DNA from: CAG-791 sp002394525
Lineage (GTDB): Bacteria; Bacillota; Clostridia; Lachnospirales; Lachnospiraceae
Reading direction: 5' to 3'
Assembly (NCBI GenBank): GCA_946536955.1
Contig: CAMNFJ010000065.1
Coordinates: 1-14,977 of the forward strand
DNA: 14,977 nt
Shown here: positions 1-6,051 of the stretch, one piece after another
Layout: every line of letters begins with the position of its first letter
Position numbering within the stretch: position 1 is the first letter of the stretch
Notes under the pieces: model-generated
The model's database searches: none
What the model was told of the DNA's origin: nothing
What the model saw: only the letters and a program-made list of their open reading frames with translations
Made by a program: the position numbers and the translations under genes

Positions 1-14
1 CAGCGGCGAAATGT

Positions 15-43
15 ATAGTACCACTTCGACCAGGCCTTTGCAA
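15..43 (-). promoter_or_regulatory. Candidate promoter firing leftwards out of the window
   Basis: On the minus strand a -35-like TTGCAA (38-43) is followed after 17 bp by TACTAT (15-20). Each hexamer matches the sigma-A consensus at 4 of 6 positions. Two A-tracts lie immediately upstream on the same strand (T-runs at about 49-66 on the plus strand), resembling the UP elements of strong stable-RNA or housekeeping promoters. The gene it would serve lies left of position 1, so this is inference from base pattern only. Confidence 0.35.
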
Positions 44-82
44 GCACTTTTTTCAAGTTTTTTATTTCCGGTCATTTTGTGC

Positions 83-112
83 AAAAGGCCCGATTTATCT
101 GTCTATTCGGGC
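83..112 (-). terminator. Probable terminator of the DUF2974 gene
   Basis: A perfect 6-bp stem, GCCCGA (88-93) with TCGGGC (107-112), has a 13-nt loop. On the minus strand it is followed by a short T stretch (complement of AAAA at 83-86). It lies about 90 bp past the stop codon of the DUF2974 gene. The stem and T-run are modest, so efficiency may be low. Confidence 0.45.
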
Positions 113-150
113 TCCCTTTTCGGAGCCGGATCCACCTGGTCCTGCTCCGG

Positions 151-172
151 TTCTCCATGCATTCTCCATGCA
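151..172. repeat. Two tandem copies of an 11-bp unit
   Basis: TTCTCCATGCA occurs twice back to back (151-161 and 162-172), followed by TTTTTGCCA and TTTTTGC. It lies in the 3' flank of the DUF2974 gene. No function is apparent. Confidence 0.6.
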
Positions 173-202
173 TTTTTGCCATTTTTGCTTTTTGTCTCAG
201 CT

Positions 203-1639
203 TTAAGATCCCGGATCCGGGCACTCCGGTCCTTTGCCGGCTCTTTTTTTTGGATCATCGTCCAGCAGACCGGCTGTCTTTTTCTCCTGGTCCCCCTCCA
301 GCTTTTTGGCGACCTTTCCGGACAGTTCTTCTTTCAACGATTTGGCTCCGCTCATCAGCAATCTGCCGGCGGCCTGGTGGAGACGGCGTCTGTGTTCCCC
401 GTCCATGTCCCAGTAGGCCCGCAGCAGCTCCGTAAAGCTCCTGAACTGGTCCGTGGTAATTTCCGACAGGTTTTCCACGCCGGTTTCGGCCAGGGTGGAG
501 AAGATGATGTCCACGACCTCTTTTCTCTCCACGATGGACATATCCCTGATCCAGTCCTCAAAAGCATTTTCAATGATGCGGCTGGATTCTGCCACTTTCT
601 CCGCTTTTTCAAACCGGTTCCGGAGGACCCTCCAGCTGAGGGCATCATGCTGCATGATTCCCTTTTCACTGCTCTTAACGACGCCGGATTCATATCCGGT
701 CTCAAACAGGAGGCCGAAGACGGACTCTTCCGGAACATAGCTCCGGATCCTGGGCAGGATCTCTTTAAACTCTCTGGTCCGGAGGATCTCAGGCGCAAAG
801 CCGGGTCCGTCGTTCGTATAGACCGAGAGGATCCTGTTCCGAACCGGTTCCAGGCAGAAGACGGATGCATAGACGGCGAAATTTCCTCCCTTGGAGTGGC
901 CGCCGACCCGGAGCCGGCTTTCCCTGTCCTGCAGAAATCTGTTCAAATATCGGGCGGCGCTCTTCTGGCCTGCAGTTTCCCTGAGAAAGCTCAGGCTGAA
1001 ATCCTCTTTCCAGCCGATCATGGTGTCATCCGTTCCCCGGTAAGCCACATAGACGGTCCCGTCTCCGAGAAAACAGGTGACTGCGGACATCTGCTCGCTC
1101 TTTTGTGAGGATATGATATTGGCATATCCCGACAGTTCCATATCGCCGAATCTCGCCCCGCTGCATAGCTTCTCAAGCAGGAGGGGAGCCTTGGAGAACA
1201 GGGTGCCGCTCTTTTCGACCTCCTCAGGCGTGTGTTTTTCCCAGTAACGGCGGCAGACATCCCTAATTGAGATCCTTTCCAGGCTCTCCACAGAAGATTC
1301 AGGATTCTCCGCGGGGCTTTCTGTTTTGTCTGCGGATCCTTCCGGGCCCTCCGCAGAGGCTTCCGGTTTCTCCGCAGGGCTAACGGATCCATCCAGCCTT
1401 TCCACGGGTATTTCCGGTTTCTCCGCGGATCCTTCCGGGCTCTCCGCAGAAGCTTCCTGTTTCTTTTCGGGCCCTTCCACTTTGTCCGCGGATCCGGATG
1501 CGGGTGTGTAGGGAGGGACGATGCCGGCGAAGTCCACGTAGGCCAGTTCTGCCAGCACGAGGTTGTCCACCTCGTTAAAGGGATCCACTGAGAAGGGTAT
1601 GTCACCTCTCCAGTCGAGATAGTCGAATATATTTGCCAT
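203..1639 (-). CDS. DUF2974 / Mbeg1-like alpha/beta-hydrolase family protein
   Basis: This 478-residue protein opens with MANIFDYLDWRGD and NEVDNLVLAELAYVDF, the hallmark start of the Mbeg1-like DUF2974 family of Firmicutes. A lipase-like elbow GHSKG places the nucleophile at Ser249, after the TVYVAYRGTDD strand (about 195-205). Asp277 (NDGPGF) and His331 (MQHDAL) are plausible triad partners, which is inference. It has no signal peptide or membrane helix, so it is probably cytoplasmic. Residues about 48-121 form a low-complexity insert of Glu/Pro/Ser/Ala repeats between the N-terminal motif and the hydrolase core. The C-terminus (about 435-478) is charged and probably disordered. The ATG at 1639 is preceded by AGGGGAAAG and gives the canonical family N-terminus. 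The gene appears monocistronic. The substrate is unknown; a lipase or esterase is the usual guess. Confidence 0.88.
   Translation of the reverse strand: MANIFDYLDWRGDIPFSVDPFNEVDNLVLAELAYVDFAGIVPPYTPASGSADKVEGPEKKQEASAESPEGSAEKPEIPVERLDGSVSPAEKPEASAEGPEGSADKTESPAENPESSVESLERISIRDVCRRYWEKHTPEEVEKSGTLFSKAPLLLEKLCSGARFGDMELSGYANIISSQKSEQMSAVTCFLGDGTVYVAYRGTDDTMIGWKEDFSLSFLRETAGQKSAARYLNRFLQDRESRLRVGGHSKGGNFAVYASVFCLEPVRNRILSVYTNDGPGFAPEILRTREFKEILPRIRSYVPEESVFGLLFETGYESGVVKSSEKGIMQHDALSWRVLRNRFEKAEKVAESSRIIENAFEDWIRDMSIVERKEVVDIIFSTLAETGVENLSEITTDQFRSFTELLRAYWDMDGEHRRRLHQAAGRLLMSGAKSLKEELSGKVAKKLEGDQEKKTAGLLDDDPKKRAGKGPECPDPGS
1277..1498 (-). repeat. In-frame repeats coding the low-complexity insert of the DUF2974 protein
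   Basis: The DNA holds a duplication with a period of about 93 bp (31 codons): the same GGATCC-TTCCGGG-CTCCGCAGA block starts at 1334 and again at 1427. It is built from shorter degenerate units coding E/K-K-P-E-A-S-A-E and G-P-E-G-S-A. All units stay in frame and contain no stops. The family core does not need this region, which looks like a variable linker grown by slippage or unequal recombination. Confidence 0.75.
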
Positions 1640-1684
1640 GCGCTTTCCCCTATGTAGAAGCTCCGCTTTCCGCAGCCGGGAGCG

Positions 1685-1713
1685 GATATATGATGTGTCG
1701 CCTGTGATAACAA
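1685..1713 (-). promoter_or_regulatory. Candidate promoter of the DUF2974 gene
   Basis: On the minus strand TTGTTA (1708-1713) is followed after exactly 17 bp by TATATC (1685-1690). Each hexamer matches consensus at 4 of 6 positions. The start site would fall near 1678, about 40 nt before the ATG. It is the best-spaced pair in this spacer but not strong. Confidence 0.4.
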
Positions 1714-1804
1714 CAGGAAGTGTCAGCGGTCAGTGAAAACAGCAGGAGCCGGTCATGTCCTGATTGGCGGATACTTAAATCATAAATGAAGAGCAGAGAT
1801 TTGA

Positions 1805-1835
1805 AAAGCCTCCCGGCCGGGAGCCGGAAGGCTTT
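1805..1835 (-). terminator. Terminator after the rubrerythrin gene (stem usable on both strands)
   Basis: The stem pairs AAAGCCT (1805-1811) plus CCGGC (1813-1817) with GCCGG (1823-1827) plus AGGCTTT (1829-1835). It has one mismatch and a 5-nt loop. On the minus strand the stem runs into a T stretch; on the plus strand it runs into TTTATTTTT. It lies 55 bp past the rubrerythrin stop and separates that gene from the DUF2974 promoter. Confidence 0.8.
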
Positions 1836-1889
1836 ATTTTTCAGCAAGACGGACCGGAATCGAAAGGTCCTCTGTCCGCCGTCACTTTA

Positions 1890-2462
1890 TTATTTGAAGT
1901 ATCTGTCCAGAAGGCCCTTGAAGCCCTGGCCGTGTCTGGCCTCGTCGCGGGCCATCTCGTGGATGCTGTCATGCAGGGCGTCAAGGCCCATCTCCTTGCA
2001 CTTCTTGGCAAAGGCAGTCTTGCCGGCGCAGGCACCGTTCTCGGCAGCGACGCGGGCTTCGAGGTTTTCCTTGGTGGAAGCGGAAACGACCTCACCCAGC
2101 ATCTCGGCATAGCGGGACGCGTGGTCAGCCTCCTCAAAGGCGGCCTGGCGGTAGAAGGCGCCGACTTCAGGATAGCCCTGGCGGATGGCAGCCCTGGACA
2201 TGGCCAGATACATGCCGACCTCGGAACATTCGCCGGCGAATTCAGCGCGGAGGAAGTCCTTCATCTCCTCGTCAAGGTCGGAAGCAATCCCGATCTTGTG
2301 CTCGGAGGCCCATGTCAGCTCGGCAGTCTCGTCAACAGGCTCAAATTTGGACTTGGGCTGCTTGCAGATGGGGCACTTCCAGTCGTCCGGAAGATCCGCA
2401 AACTTTACGCCTTCTTTTTCTTCATCATAAACGTGTCCGCAAACACTGCATTTGTACTTCAT
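1890..2462 (-). CDS. rbr: Reverse-type rubrerythrin (rubredoxin domain first)
   Basis: This 190-residue protein has an N-terminal rubredoxin-like domain with CSVC (Cys5, Cys8) and CPIC (Cys30, Cys33) for one iron. A ferritin-like four-helix diiron domain follows, with ligand motifs AGECSEVGMYL, FEEADHASRY, AAENGAC and RDEARHG. This order is the reverse of classical rubrerythrin and is typical of clostridial reverse rubrerythrins. Those reduce hydrogen peroxide, and in some species oxygen, with electrons from NAD(P)H through a reductase. It should act in the cytoplasm in oxidative-stress defence. The ATG at 2462 is chosen because AAAGGAGAA lies 6-7 nt upstream; the in-frame codons further up overlap this ribosome site. 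The gene is monocistronic, with its own promoter (2535-2564) and terminator (1805-1835). Assignment is firm; the physiological reductant is not encoded here. Confidence 0.94.
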   Translation of the reverse strand: MKYKCSVCGHVYDEEKEGVKFADLPDDWKCPICKQPKSKFEPVDETAELTWASEHKIGIASDLDEEMKDFLRAEFAGECSEVGMYLAMSRAAIRQGYPEVGAFYRQAAFEEADHASRYAEMLGEVVSASTKENLEARVAAENGACAGKTAFAKKCKEMGLDALHDSIHEMARDEARHGQGFKGLLDRYFK

Positions 2463-2465
2463 CTT

Positions 2466-2511
2466 GATTTCTCCTTTCAAATCAGAAAATTTTTATAGAA
2501 ATCTACGATTT
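2466..2511 (-). promoter_or_regulatory. Four interchangeable AAATC/GATTT arms in the rubrerythrin leader
   Basis: GATTT (2466-2470) and AAATC (2479-2483) flank the ribosome binding site; AAATC (2499-2503) and GATTT (2507-2511) form a second small dyad upstream. In the minus-strand RNA the downstream pair would put AAAGGAG in a hairpin loop. The arms could also re-pair with those of the upstream dyad. The stems are only 5 bp and AT-rich, so regulation is speculative. The upstream dyad could instead be a protein site. Confidence 0.3.
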
Positions 2512-2534
2512 GATATCTTAAATTTCCCGTTCAA

Positions 2535-2564
2535 TTATGCATTGTGCTCATGCGATTAGTCAAT
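2535..2564 (-). promoter_or_regulatory. Sigma-A promoter of the rubrerythrin gene
   Basis: On the minus strand TTGACT (2559-2564, 5 of 6 matches) is followed after 18 bp by CATAAT (2535-2540, 5 of 6 matches). Predicted initiation near 2528 gives a leader of about 65 nt. No perfect PerR or Fur box was recognised around it. Confidence 0.65.
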
Positions 2565-2598
2565 TCTAACAGCCTCGCCCGCGAAAAAAATGACTTCC

Positions 2599-2703
2599 GG
2601 TGTTACCGTTCAGGCCCGCATGAAACCCGGGGTGTTGCCGTTCAGGCCCACATGAAACCCGAGGCGTTACCATTCAGGCCCGCATGAAACCCGGGGCGTT
2701 TTA
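2599..2703. repeat. 32-bp tandem repeat, three full copies plus a partial
   Basis: Units at 2599-2630, 2631-2662 and 2663-2694 begin GGTGTT or GGCGTT and share TTCAGGCCC and CATGAAACCC. A partial fourth starts at 2695. The period is exactly 32 bp with about 3-4 differences between copies, and there are no spacers. The array fills the gap between the 3' end of the XRE gene and the rubrerythrin promoter. The rest of 2463-2758 holds the rubrerythrin promoter and leader; no convincing terminator was seen for the XRE gene. Confidence 0.9.
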
Positions 2704-2758
2704 CGCGGTTCTTGGCGCGAATCCCTCCTTGAAGGGCGGTTATATTCAGGAAGGGCAG

Positions 2759-3106
2759 TCAGTCCATGGAAATGATCGCCTCAACATAGCCGATCAGGCG
2801 GCTCCTGCGCTCTCTGCTCATGTTGTTGTAGGCGTCGATCAGGTGGCCGAGCTCTGTATTCTTATCGACCACATACCAGTCTGTCCTGCTCTTTCTGGAG
2901 CCGTTCTTCTCAATGCCCGAGAGCAGCCATTCGGGAGTCACACCCAGGACCTGGCAGATCACCATGATCTTCTCCGAGGTGGGGTTGGTCTTTTTCTTTT
3001 TCCACTCGCTGATCGTGCTCTGCAGGATCCCTGTCTCCTGGGAAAACTGCTTCTGTGTCATACCCAGCTGGGCAAGTCTCTCAAAAATTCTCTCGCTGAT
3101 CGTCAT
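2759..3106 (-). CDS. XRE-family helix-turn-helix transcriptional regulator
   Basis: This 115-residue protein has a Cro/C1-type DNA-binding domain over residues about 5-62: ISERIFERLAQLGMTQKQFS, then GILQSTISEWKKKK as the recognition-helix region, and ICQVLGVTPEWLLSG closing the fold. The C-terminal part (LIDAYNNMSRERRSRLIGYV) is a short helical tail common in small clostridial XRE proteins, possibly for dimerisation. It carries no sensor or peptidase domain. The ATG at 3106 is preceded by GGAGGAG at 7 nt and begins exactly at the HTH fold; codons upstream in the same frame belong to the leader. A near-consensus promoter with an overlapping dyad lies 140 bp upstream, so autoregulation is plausible but inferred. 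Targets are unknown, and its neighbours give no clear functional link. Confidence 0.9.
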   Translation of the reverse strand: MTISERIFERLAQLGMTQKQFSQETGILQSTISEWKKKKTNPTSEKIMVICQVLGVTPEWLLSGIEKNGSRKSRTDWYVVDKNTELGHLIDAYNNMSRERRSRLIGYVEAIISMD

Positions 3107-3123
3107 TTTACAACTCCTCCATT

Positions 3124-3180
3124 CTTCTGCAGTCTTTCGCAGATATTGCAGCGCGGGCGTCTGCCCGCTGCTGACAGAAG
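3124..3180 (-). promoter_or_regulatory. Structured leader of the XRE gene
   Basis: An outer stem CTTCTG (3124-3129) with CAGAAG (3175-3180) encloses a GC-rich hairpin at 3148-3171, in which GCAGC and GGGC pair with GCCC and GCTGC. The structure ends just upstream of the ribosome binding site (3114-3120) in a leader of about 130 nt. No known riboswitch was recognised. Confidence 0.4.
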
Positions 3181-3242
3181 GGCATCCGTGTTCGCCACCC
3201 TTCCGGGACCCGGTATACTCTCGCGGCATCTTCCAGTTACAT

Positions 3243-3272
3243 GAAGTATACAACTTCTTACAATTCTGTCAA
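3243..3272 (-). promoter_or_regulatory. Promoter of the XRE gene with a dyad over the -10 box
   Basis: On the minus strand a perfect TTGACA (3267-3272) is followed after 16 bp by TATACT (3245-3250, 5 of 6 matches). The -10 box lies inside the dyad GAAGT-N5-ACTTC (3243-3257), a plausible operator for an XRE-type repressor, possibly the gene's own product. Initiation is expected near 3238. Confidence 0.7.
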
Positions 3273-3356
3273 GTGGATTATTGGACTTTTTTATTACATA
3301 ATTCTGAATTTCGCTTTGGTTTCAACTTGCCTCGAACCCTTTTGTCCTGTGCGGGG

Positions 3357-3547
3357 ACAGATATGTGGAAGGCGGGGGGCAGATATACGAAAGACGGAGG
3401 CAGATACACGAAAGACGGAGGCAAATACGAGATAGACGGAAGGCAAATAGGCGAAAGACGGATGGTAAATAGGTGAAAGGCGGAAGGCAAATACATGGTA
3501 TTCGGAAGCCAAATACACGGAAGACAGAAGGCAAATACATGGATCAG
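3357..3547. repeat. Degenerate 21-22-bp tandem repeat array, about eight units
   Basis: Units start at about 3357, 3379, 3400, 3421, 3443, 3465, 3487, 3509 and 3531 (partial). The first two full units are 21 bp and nearly identical; the rest are 22 bp. The shared pattern is GCAAATACACG followed by AAAGACGGAAG. A-rich and G-rich halves alternate about every two helical turns. The array fills the spacer between the divergent XRE and HIT genes, just upstream of the HIT -10 box. Reading frames across it are repeat artefacts. Confidence 0.9.
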
Positions 3548-3574
3548 GTCTATCCTTTACTGGACAGATAGGTG

Positions 3575-3580
3575 TATAAT
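3575..3580 (+). promoter_or_regulatory. Candidate -10 box for the HIT gene
   Basis: A perfect TATAAT follows GGTG. No good -35 lies at 16-18 bp upstream, where the DNA is the end of the 22-bp repeat array. Initiation near 3587 would give a long leader of about 190 nt that includes the second repeat array. Confidence 0.35.
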
Positions 3581-3620
3581 GGTTGTTGATTGGTTCCCTT
3601 CCATGTTCCCGGAAGAGACA

Positions 3621-3720
3621 GGCGGACGGCCGATTTACAGCCCATCCGGGCGGACAGGCTGCTGTATCCCATTCCGGTATCCGGGCGGACAGGCCGCTGT
3701 ATCCCGGCATCCGGGCGGGA
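3621..3720. repeat. Second array upstream of the HIT gene, units of about 30-35 bp
   Basis: A 27-bp block starting ATCCGGGCGGACAGG and ending TGTATCCC occurs at 3644-3670 and 3679-3705 with one mismatch. A truncated copy lies at 3709-3720 and a more diverged copy at about 3621-3643. It is unrelated in sequence to the 22-bp array next to it. Together with that array, the XRE promoter and the XRE leader it accounts for most of the 668-bp gene-free stretch 3107-3774. Confidence 0.8.
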
Positions 3721-3774
3721 GGGAGACATCAGAAACTGCCAGATAAGGATTGTATTTACAGGAGGACTTTTAGT

Positions 3775-4197
3775 ATGGGATGCTTTTACTGTGATGAACA
3801 CCACGAAGGCCGCGAGGCGATCATGTTCAAGGTCGGCGAGATGAAGGCAGGTGTGCTGTATCTGTTCAAGGATCAGGCTCACAAGGGCCGCTGCGCTCTG
3901 GCTCTGAAGGCCCACAAAAAAGAGCTCTGCGAGTGCACCGATCAGGAGCGCACCGATTTCGCGGCAGATCTGGCCGCTGCGTCCGGAGCCGTCAAGAAGC
4001 TCTGGGGCTGCACAAAGATCAATCTCGGTTCTTATGGCGATTCCAACCCTCATCTTCATTTCCACATCGTCCCCAAGTATGAGGGCGGATTTGAGTTCGG
4101 CGGCAGCTTCGCGATCACCAATCCCGAGCCTGTCTTCCTGAAGGATGAGGAGTACAAGGAGATGATCGCCGCTCTGCAGAAGGAGCTCGGCATCTGA
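3775..4197 (+). CDS. HIT-family nucleotide-binding protein
   Basis: This 140-residue protein carries the histidine-triad motif HLHFHIV at 93-99. His95 is the expected nucleophile of the family, which hydrolyses or transfers nucleoside-phosphate groups such as AMP-lysine or dinucleoside polyphosphates. An N-terminal GCFYCDEHH (Cys3, Cys6, His9 or His10) is a possible metal site as in several HIT branches. Length fits a single-domain cytosolic HIT protein. The ATG at 3775 follows AGGAGG (3760-3765) at 9 nt; the upstream in-frame codons run through repeat DNA and are not part of the gene. It is the only plus-strand gene here, divergent from the XRE gene and convergent with melA. The exact substrate cannot be told from sequence. 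Confidence 0.93.
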   Translation: MGCFYCDEHHEGREAIMFKVGEMKAGVLYLFKDQAHKGRCALALKAHKKELCECTDQERTDFAADLAAASGAVKKLWGCTKINLGSYGDSNPHLHFHIVPKYEGGFEFGGSFAITNPEPVFLKDEEYKEMIAALQKELGI

Positions 4198-4211
4198 TCA
4201 TCTGATTCTCC

Positions 4212-4330
4212 CCTCCGGTAAAACGGAGGCCGGCGGGCTCTTCCCGCCGTACTGGCCGCGCAGGCCGGAACATCTCTCCGGTAAAACGGAGGCCGGCGGG
4301 TTCTCCCCGCCGTACGGACCTCATAGTCCG
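4212..4330. repeat. Two 63-bp modules, each a set of hairpins, after the HIT gene
   Basis: A 40-bp block beginning CTCCGGTAAAACGGAGG occurs at 4213-4252 and 4276-4315 with very few changes. Each module folds as CCTCCG/CGGAGG (the first pair is T-C in copy two) followed by CGGCGGG/CCCGCCG with a 5-nt loop. A third small hairpin follows each module: GGCC/GGCC near 4254-4266 and CGGAC/GTCCG at 4315-4330. The modules precede the HIT terminator and look like a tandem extragenic palindromic element. Together with 4344-4509 they occupy most of the 333-bp spacer 4198-4530. Confidence 0.85.
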
Positions 4331-4343
4331 GAGCAAAAGAATA

Positions 4344-4381
4344 AATACCGCCGGAAAGCAATTATTCCAGCGGTATTTTTT
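4344..4381 (+). terminator. Rho-independent terminator of the HIT gene
   Basis: AATACCGC (4344-4351) pairs with GCGGTATT (4370-4377), with an inner GGAA/TTCC stem. The right arm runs into a T-rich tail (4376-4381). On the minus strand the tail is weaker, but the hairpin may also stop melA transcripts arriving from the other side. Confidence 0.8.
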
Positions 4382-4385
4382 ATGC

Positions 4386-4457
4386 ATTTCAGCAGGCCCG
4401 TCCATTTCAACAGACCTGTATGTTTCAGCAGGCCCGTCCATTTCAGCAGACCGGTCC
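4386..4457. repeat. 18-bp tandem repeat, four copies
   Basis: Units at 4386-4403, 4404-4421, 4422-4439 and 4440-4457 have an exact 18-bp period and follow ATTTCAGCAGGCCCGTCC with up to about five changes. A diverged fragment follows to about 4480. The period is a multiple of three but no gene covers it. It lies in the convergent spacer between the HIT and melA genes. Confidence 0.88.
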
Positions 4458-4481
4458 CGCCCTCTCAGCAGGATCCGGTCC

Positions 4482-4509
4482 GGCCGGAGTGCCGGCCAGG
4501 CTTTTTTTT
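4482..4509 (+). terminator. Second plus-strand terminator before melA
   Basis: GGCCGG (4482-4487) pairs with CCGGCC (4492-4497) across a 4-nt loop, followed by eight T residues (4502-4509). It would stop plus-strand read-through from the HIT gene before it entered melA antisense. The stem is short but GC-only. Confidence 0.55.
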
Positions 4510-4530
4510 AAAAGGGCCCGCTGCCTGCCG

Positions 4531-5958
4531 TCAATGATATTCCGGCATCCAGCCTTTATGGGCCTCAAAGAGCTCGTCGCACATGGAGACGATGTCGTCG
4601 ATCGAGAGCTCTGCCCCGGCGTGGGGATCGAGCATGACAGCCTGATAGACCGCATCCTTTCTGAGGGTCCTGGCAGCCTCGATGGCCATGAGCTGGACAT
4701 TGATATTGGTCCGGTTGAGGGCCGCGCACTGCTCCGGAAGGTCTCCGATCACGGTGGGCTGGATCCCGCTGCGGTCGACCAGGCAGGGCACTTCGACGCA
4801 GGCATTCTGGGGCAGGTTGGTGATCAGGCCGGTATTGAGGACATTTCCGCCGATCCGGACGGGGTTGCCGGTCTCCATAGCCTCCATGATGTAACTCGCG
4901 TACTCTCTGGACCGCTCATGGCTGAGCGTGGGATTTTTGGTCAGCTCGTGGCCGCGCTCCTTCCACTCCCCGATCTGACGGATGCATCTGCGGGGATACT
5001 CATCCAGGGGGACGTTGAACCTGTCGATCAGATCCGGGTACTCTCTCTTGATAAAGTAAGGGGTGTATTCGGCATTGTGCTCGCTGGACTCCGTGATATA
5101 GTAGCCGAAGCGGAGCATGAGCTCCAGACGGACCATGTCCCCGTGGCGGCCGGTCTTCTGGTAGAGGTCATACTCCTCGCGCATGCGCTCCTCCCACTGT
5201 CCCGGAAGGGGCTCTCCGTTCGACATCTGCTTCTTGCGCTCCTCAAAGGTCCCGATATCCAGCTTTCCGGCATTGTAGAGCCTGGCCCGCCTCTTGATCT
5301 CCGGATAAAGGTCGACGCCGTCCCGCGTGCATTTCAGGAGCCAGGCCTGGTGGTTGATCCCGGCAATTTTGGCCTGCACATGGTCATCATAGCCGATCCC
5401 CAGCTCATTGAGCAGGGTCGGGGCACAGACCTGGACGCTGTGGCAGAGGCCGACGGTCCTGACGGCCGTCTGGCGCAGCATGGCCCCGGTCAGCATGGCC
5501 ATGGGATTGGTGTAGTTGAGAAACCAGGCGTCCGGGCAGACCTCCTCCATGTCGCGGGCAAAGTCCATCATGACCGGAATGGTCCGGAGGGCGCGGAAGA
5601 CACCGCCGACCCCCAGCGTATCCGCGATCGTCTGCCTCAGGCCGTATTTTTTGGGGATCTCAAAATCCGTGATCGTACAGGGATCATACCCTCCGACCTG
5701 GATGGCATTGACTACATAGTTGGCGCCGCGCAGGGCATCCTTTCTCGCATCCGCGCCCAGATAACTGCTGATCCTGGCTTTGGACCCGTTATTGCGGTTG
5801 ATTGCCTCCAGCATGGCAGCAGACTCCTGGAGCCTGACGGGATCAATATCATAGAGAGCGATCTCACTCTCCTCCAGGGCGGGGGTCATCATGCAGTCCC
5901 CCAGCACATTTTTTGCGAAAACTGTGGATCCCGCTCCCATGAATGTGATTTTCGGCAT
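4531..5958 (-). CDS. melA: Glycoside hydrolase family 4 alpha-galactosidase (MelA type)
   Basis: This 475-residue protein, a usual GH4 length, begins with the NAD-binding turn MPKITFMGAGSTVFAKN. YDIDP (36-40) follows the second strand. The family motifs IQVGGYDPCTITDFE, QTIADTLG, LNYTNPMAM and LCHSVQ (171-176) come next. GH4 enzymes use NAD+ and a divalent metal, usually Mn2+; Cys172 and His203 (GINHQAW) match the metal ligands. CHSV at the ligand cysteine is the signature associated with alpha-galactosidases, rather than the CNVP-type motif of 6-phospho-glycosidases, so melibiose or raffinose-type sugars are the likely substrates. An alpha-glucosidase cannot be fully excluded. AAGGAGG lies 7 nt before the ATG. 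No transporter or sugar regulator is adjacent. A dyad over the putative promoter suggests sugar-responsive control. Confidence 0.9.
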   Translation of the reverse strand: MPKITFMGAGSTVFAKNVLGDCMMTPALEESEIALYDIDPVRLQESAAMLEAINRNNGSKARISSYLGADARKDALRGANYVVNAIQVGGYDPCTITDFEIPKKYGLRQTIADTLGVGGVFRALRTIPVMMDFARDMEEVCPDAWFLNYTNPMAMLTGAMLRQTAVRTVGLCHSVQVCAPTLLNELGIGYDDHVQAKIAGINHQAWLLKCTRDGVDLYPEIKRRARLYNAGKLDIGTFEERKKQMSNGEPLPGQWEERMREEYDLYQKTGRHGDMVRLELMLRFGYYITESSEHNAEYTPYFIKREYPDLIDRFNVPLDEYPRRCIRQIGEWKERGHELTKNPTLSHERSREYASYIMEAMETGNPVRIGGNVLNTGLITNLPQNACVEVPCLVDRSGIQPTVIGDLPEQCAALNRTNINVQLMAIEAARTLRKDAVYQAVMLDPHAGAELSIDDIVSMCDELFEAHKGWMPEYH

Positions 5959-6051
5959 TCTATTCCTCCTTCTATATGACAGACTGCCGGGCCCTGTTCA
6001 GAGCCCGCATCAGACTTGGCAACAGTTATCCGTCCCGCAGCTACAAGTACC

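Noticed and set aside
11..1108. 365-codon plus-strand open frame opposite the DUF2974 gene
   Set aside because: The minus-strand protein has clear family motifs and a ribosome site; the plus frame has neither.
2599..2703. CRISPR array
   Set aside because: The 32-bp units abut directly with no unique spacers, the copies are degenerate, and no cas gene is present. The same holds for the other arrays.
3107..3253. 49-residue N-terminal extension of the XRE protein
   Set aside because: It runs through the leader and almost into the promoter; GGAGGAG directly precedes the ATG at 3106 and the HTH fold starts there.
3278..3710. Overlapping minus-strand frames rich in Tyr-Leu-Pro-Ser and Ile-Cys-Leu patterns
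   Set aside because: They are translations of the 22-bp array in several frames, with no fold-like pattern or start site; the repeat explains them.
3583..3774. N-terminal extension of the HIT protein by 64 residues
   Set aside because: The extension is repeat-encoded, and a strong AGGAGG stands at the right distance from the ATG at 3775, where the family N-terminus begins.
4420..5979. 519-codon plus-strand open frame opposite melA
   Set aside because: It is a shadow of a clearly recognised GH4 gene; the translation matches no family and begins in the 18-bp repeat array. High GC makes long antisense frames common here.
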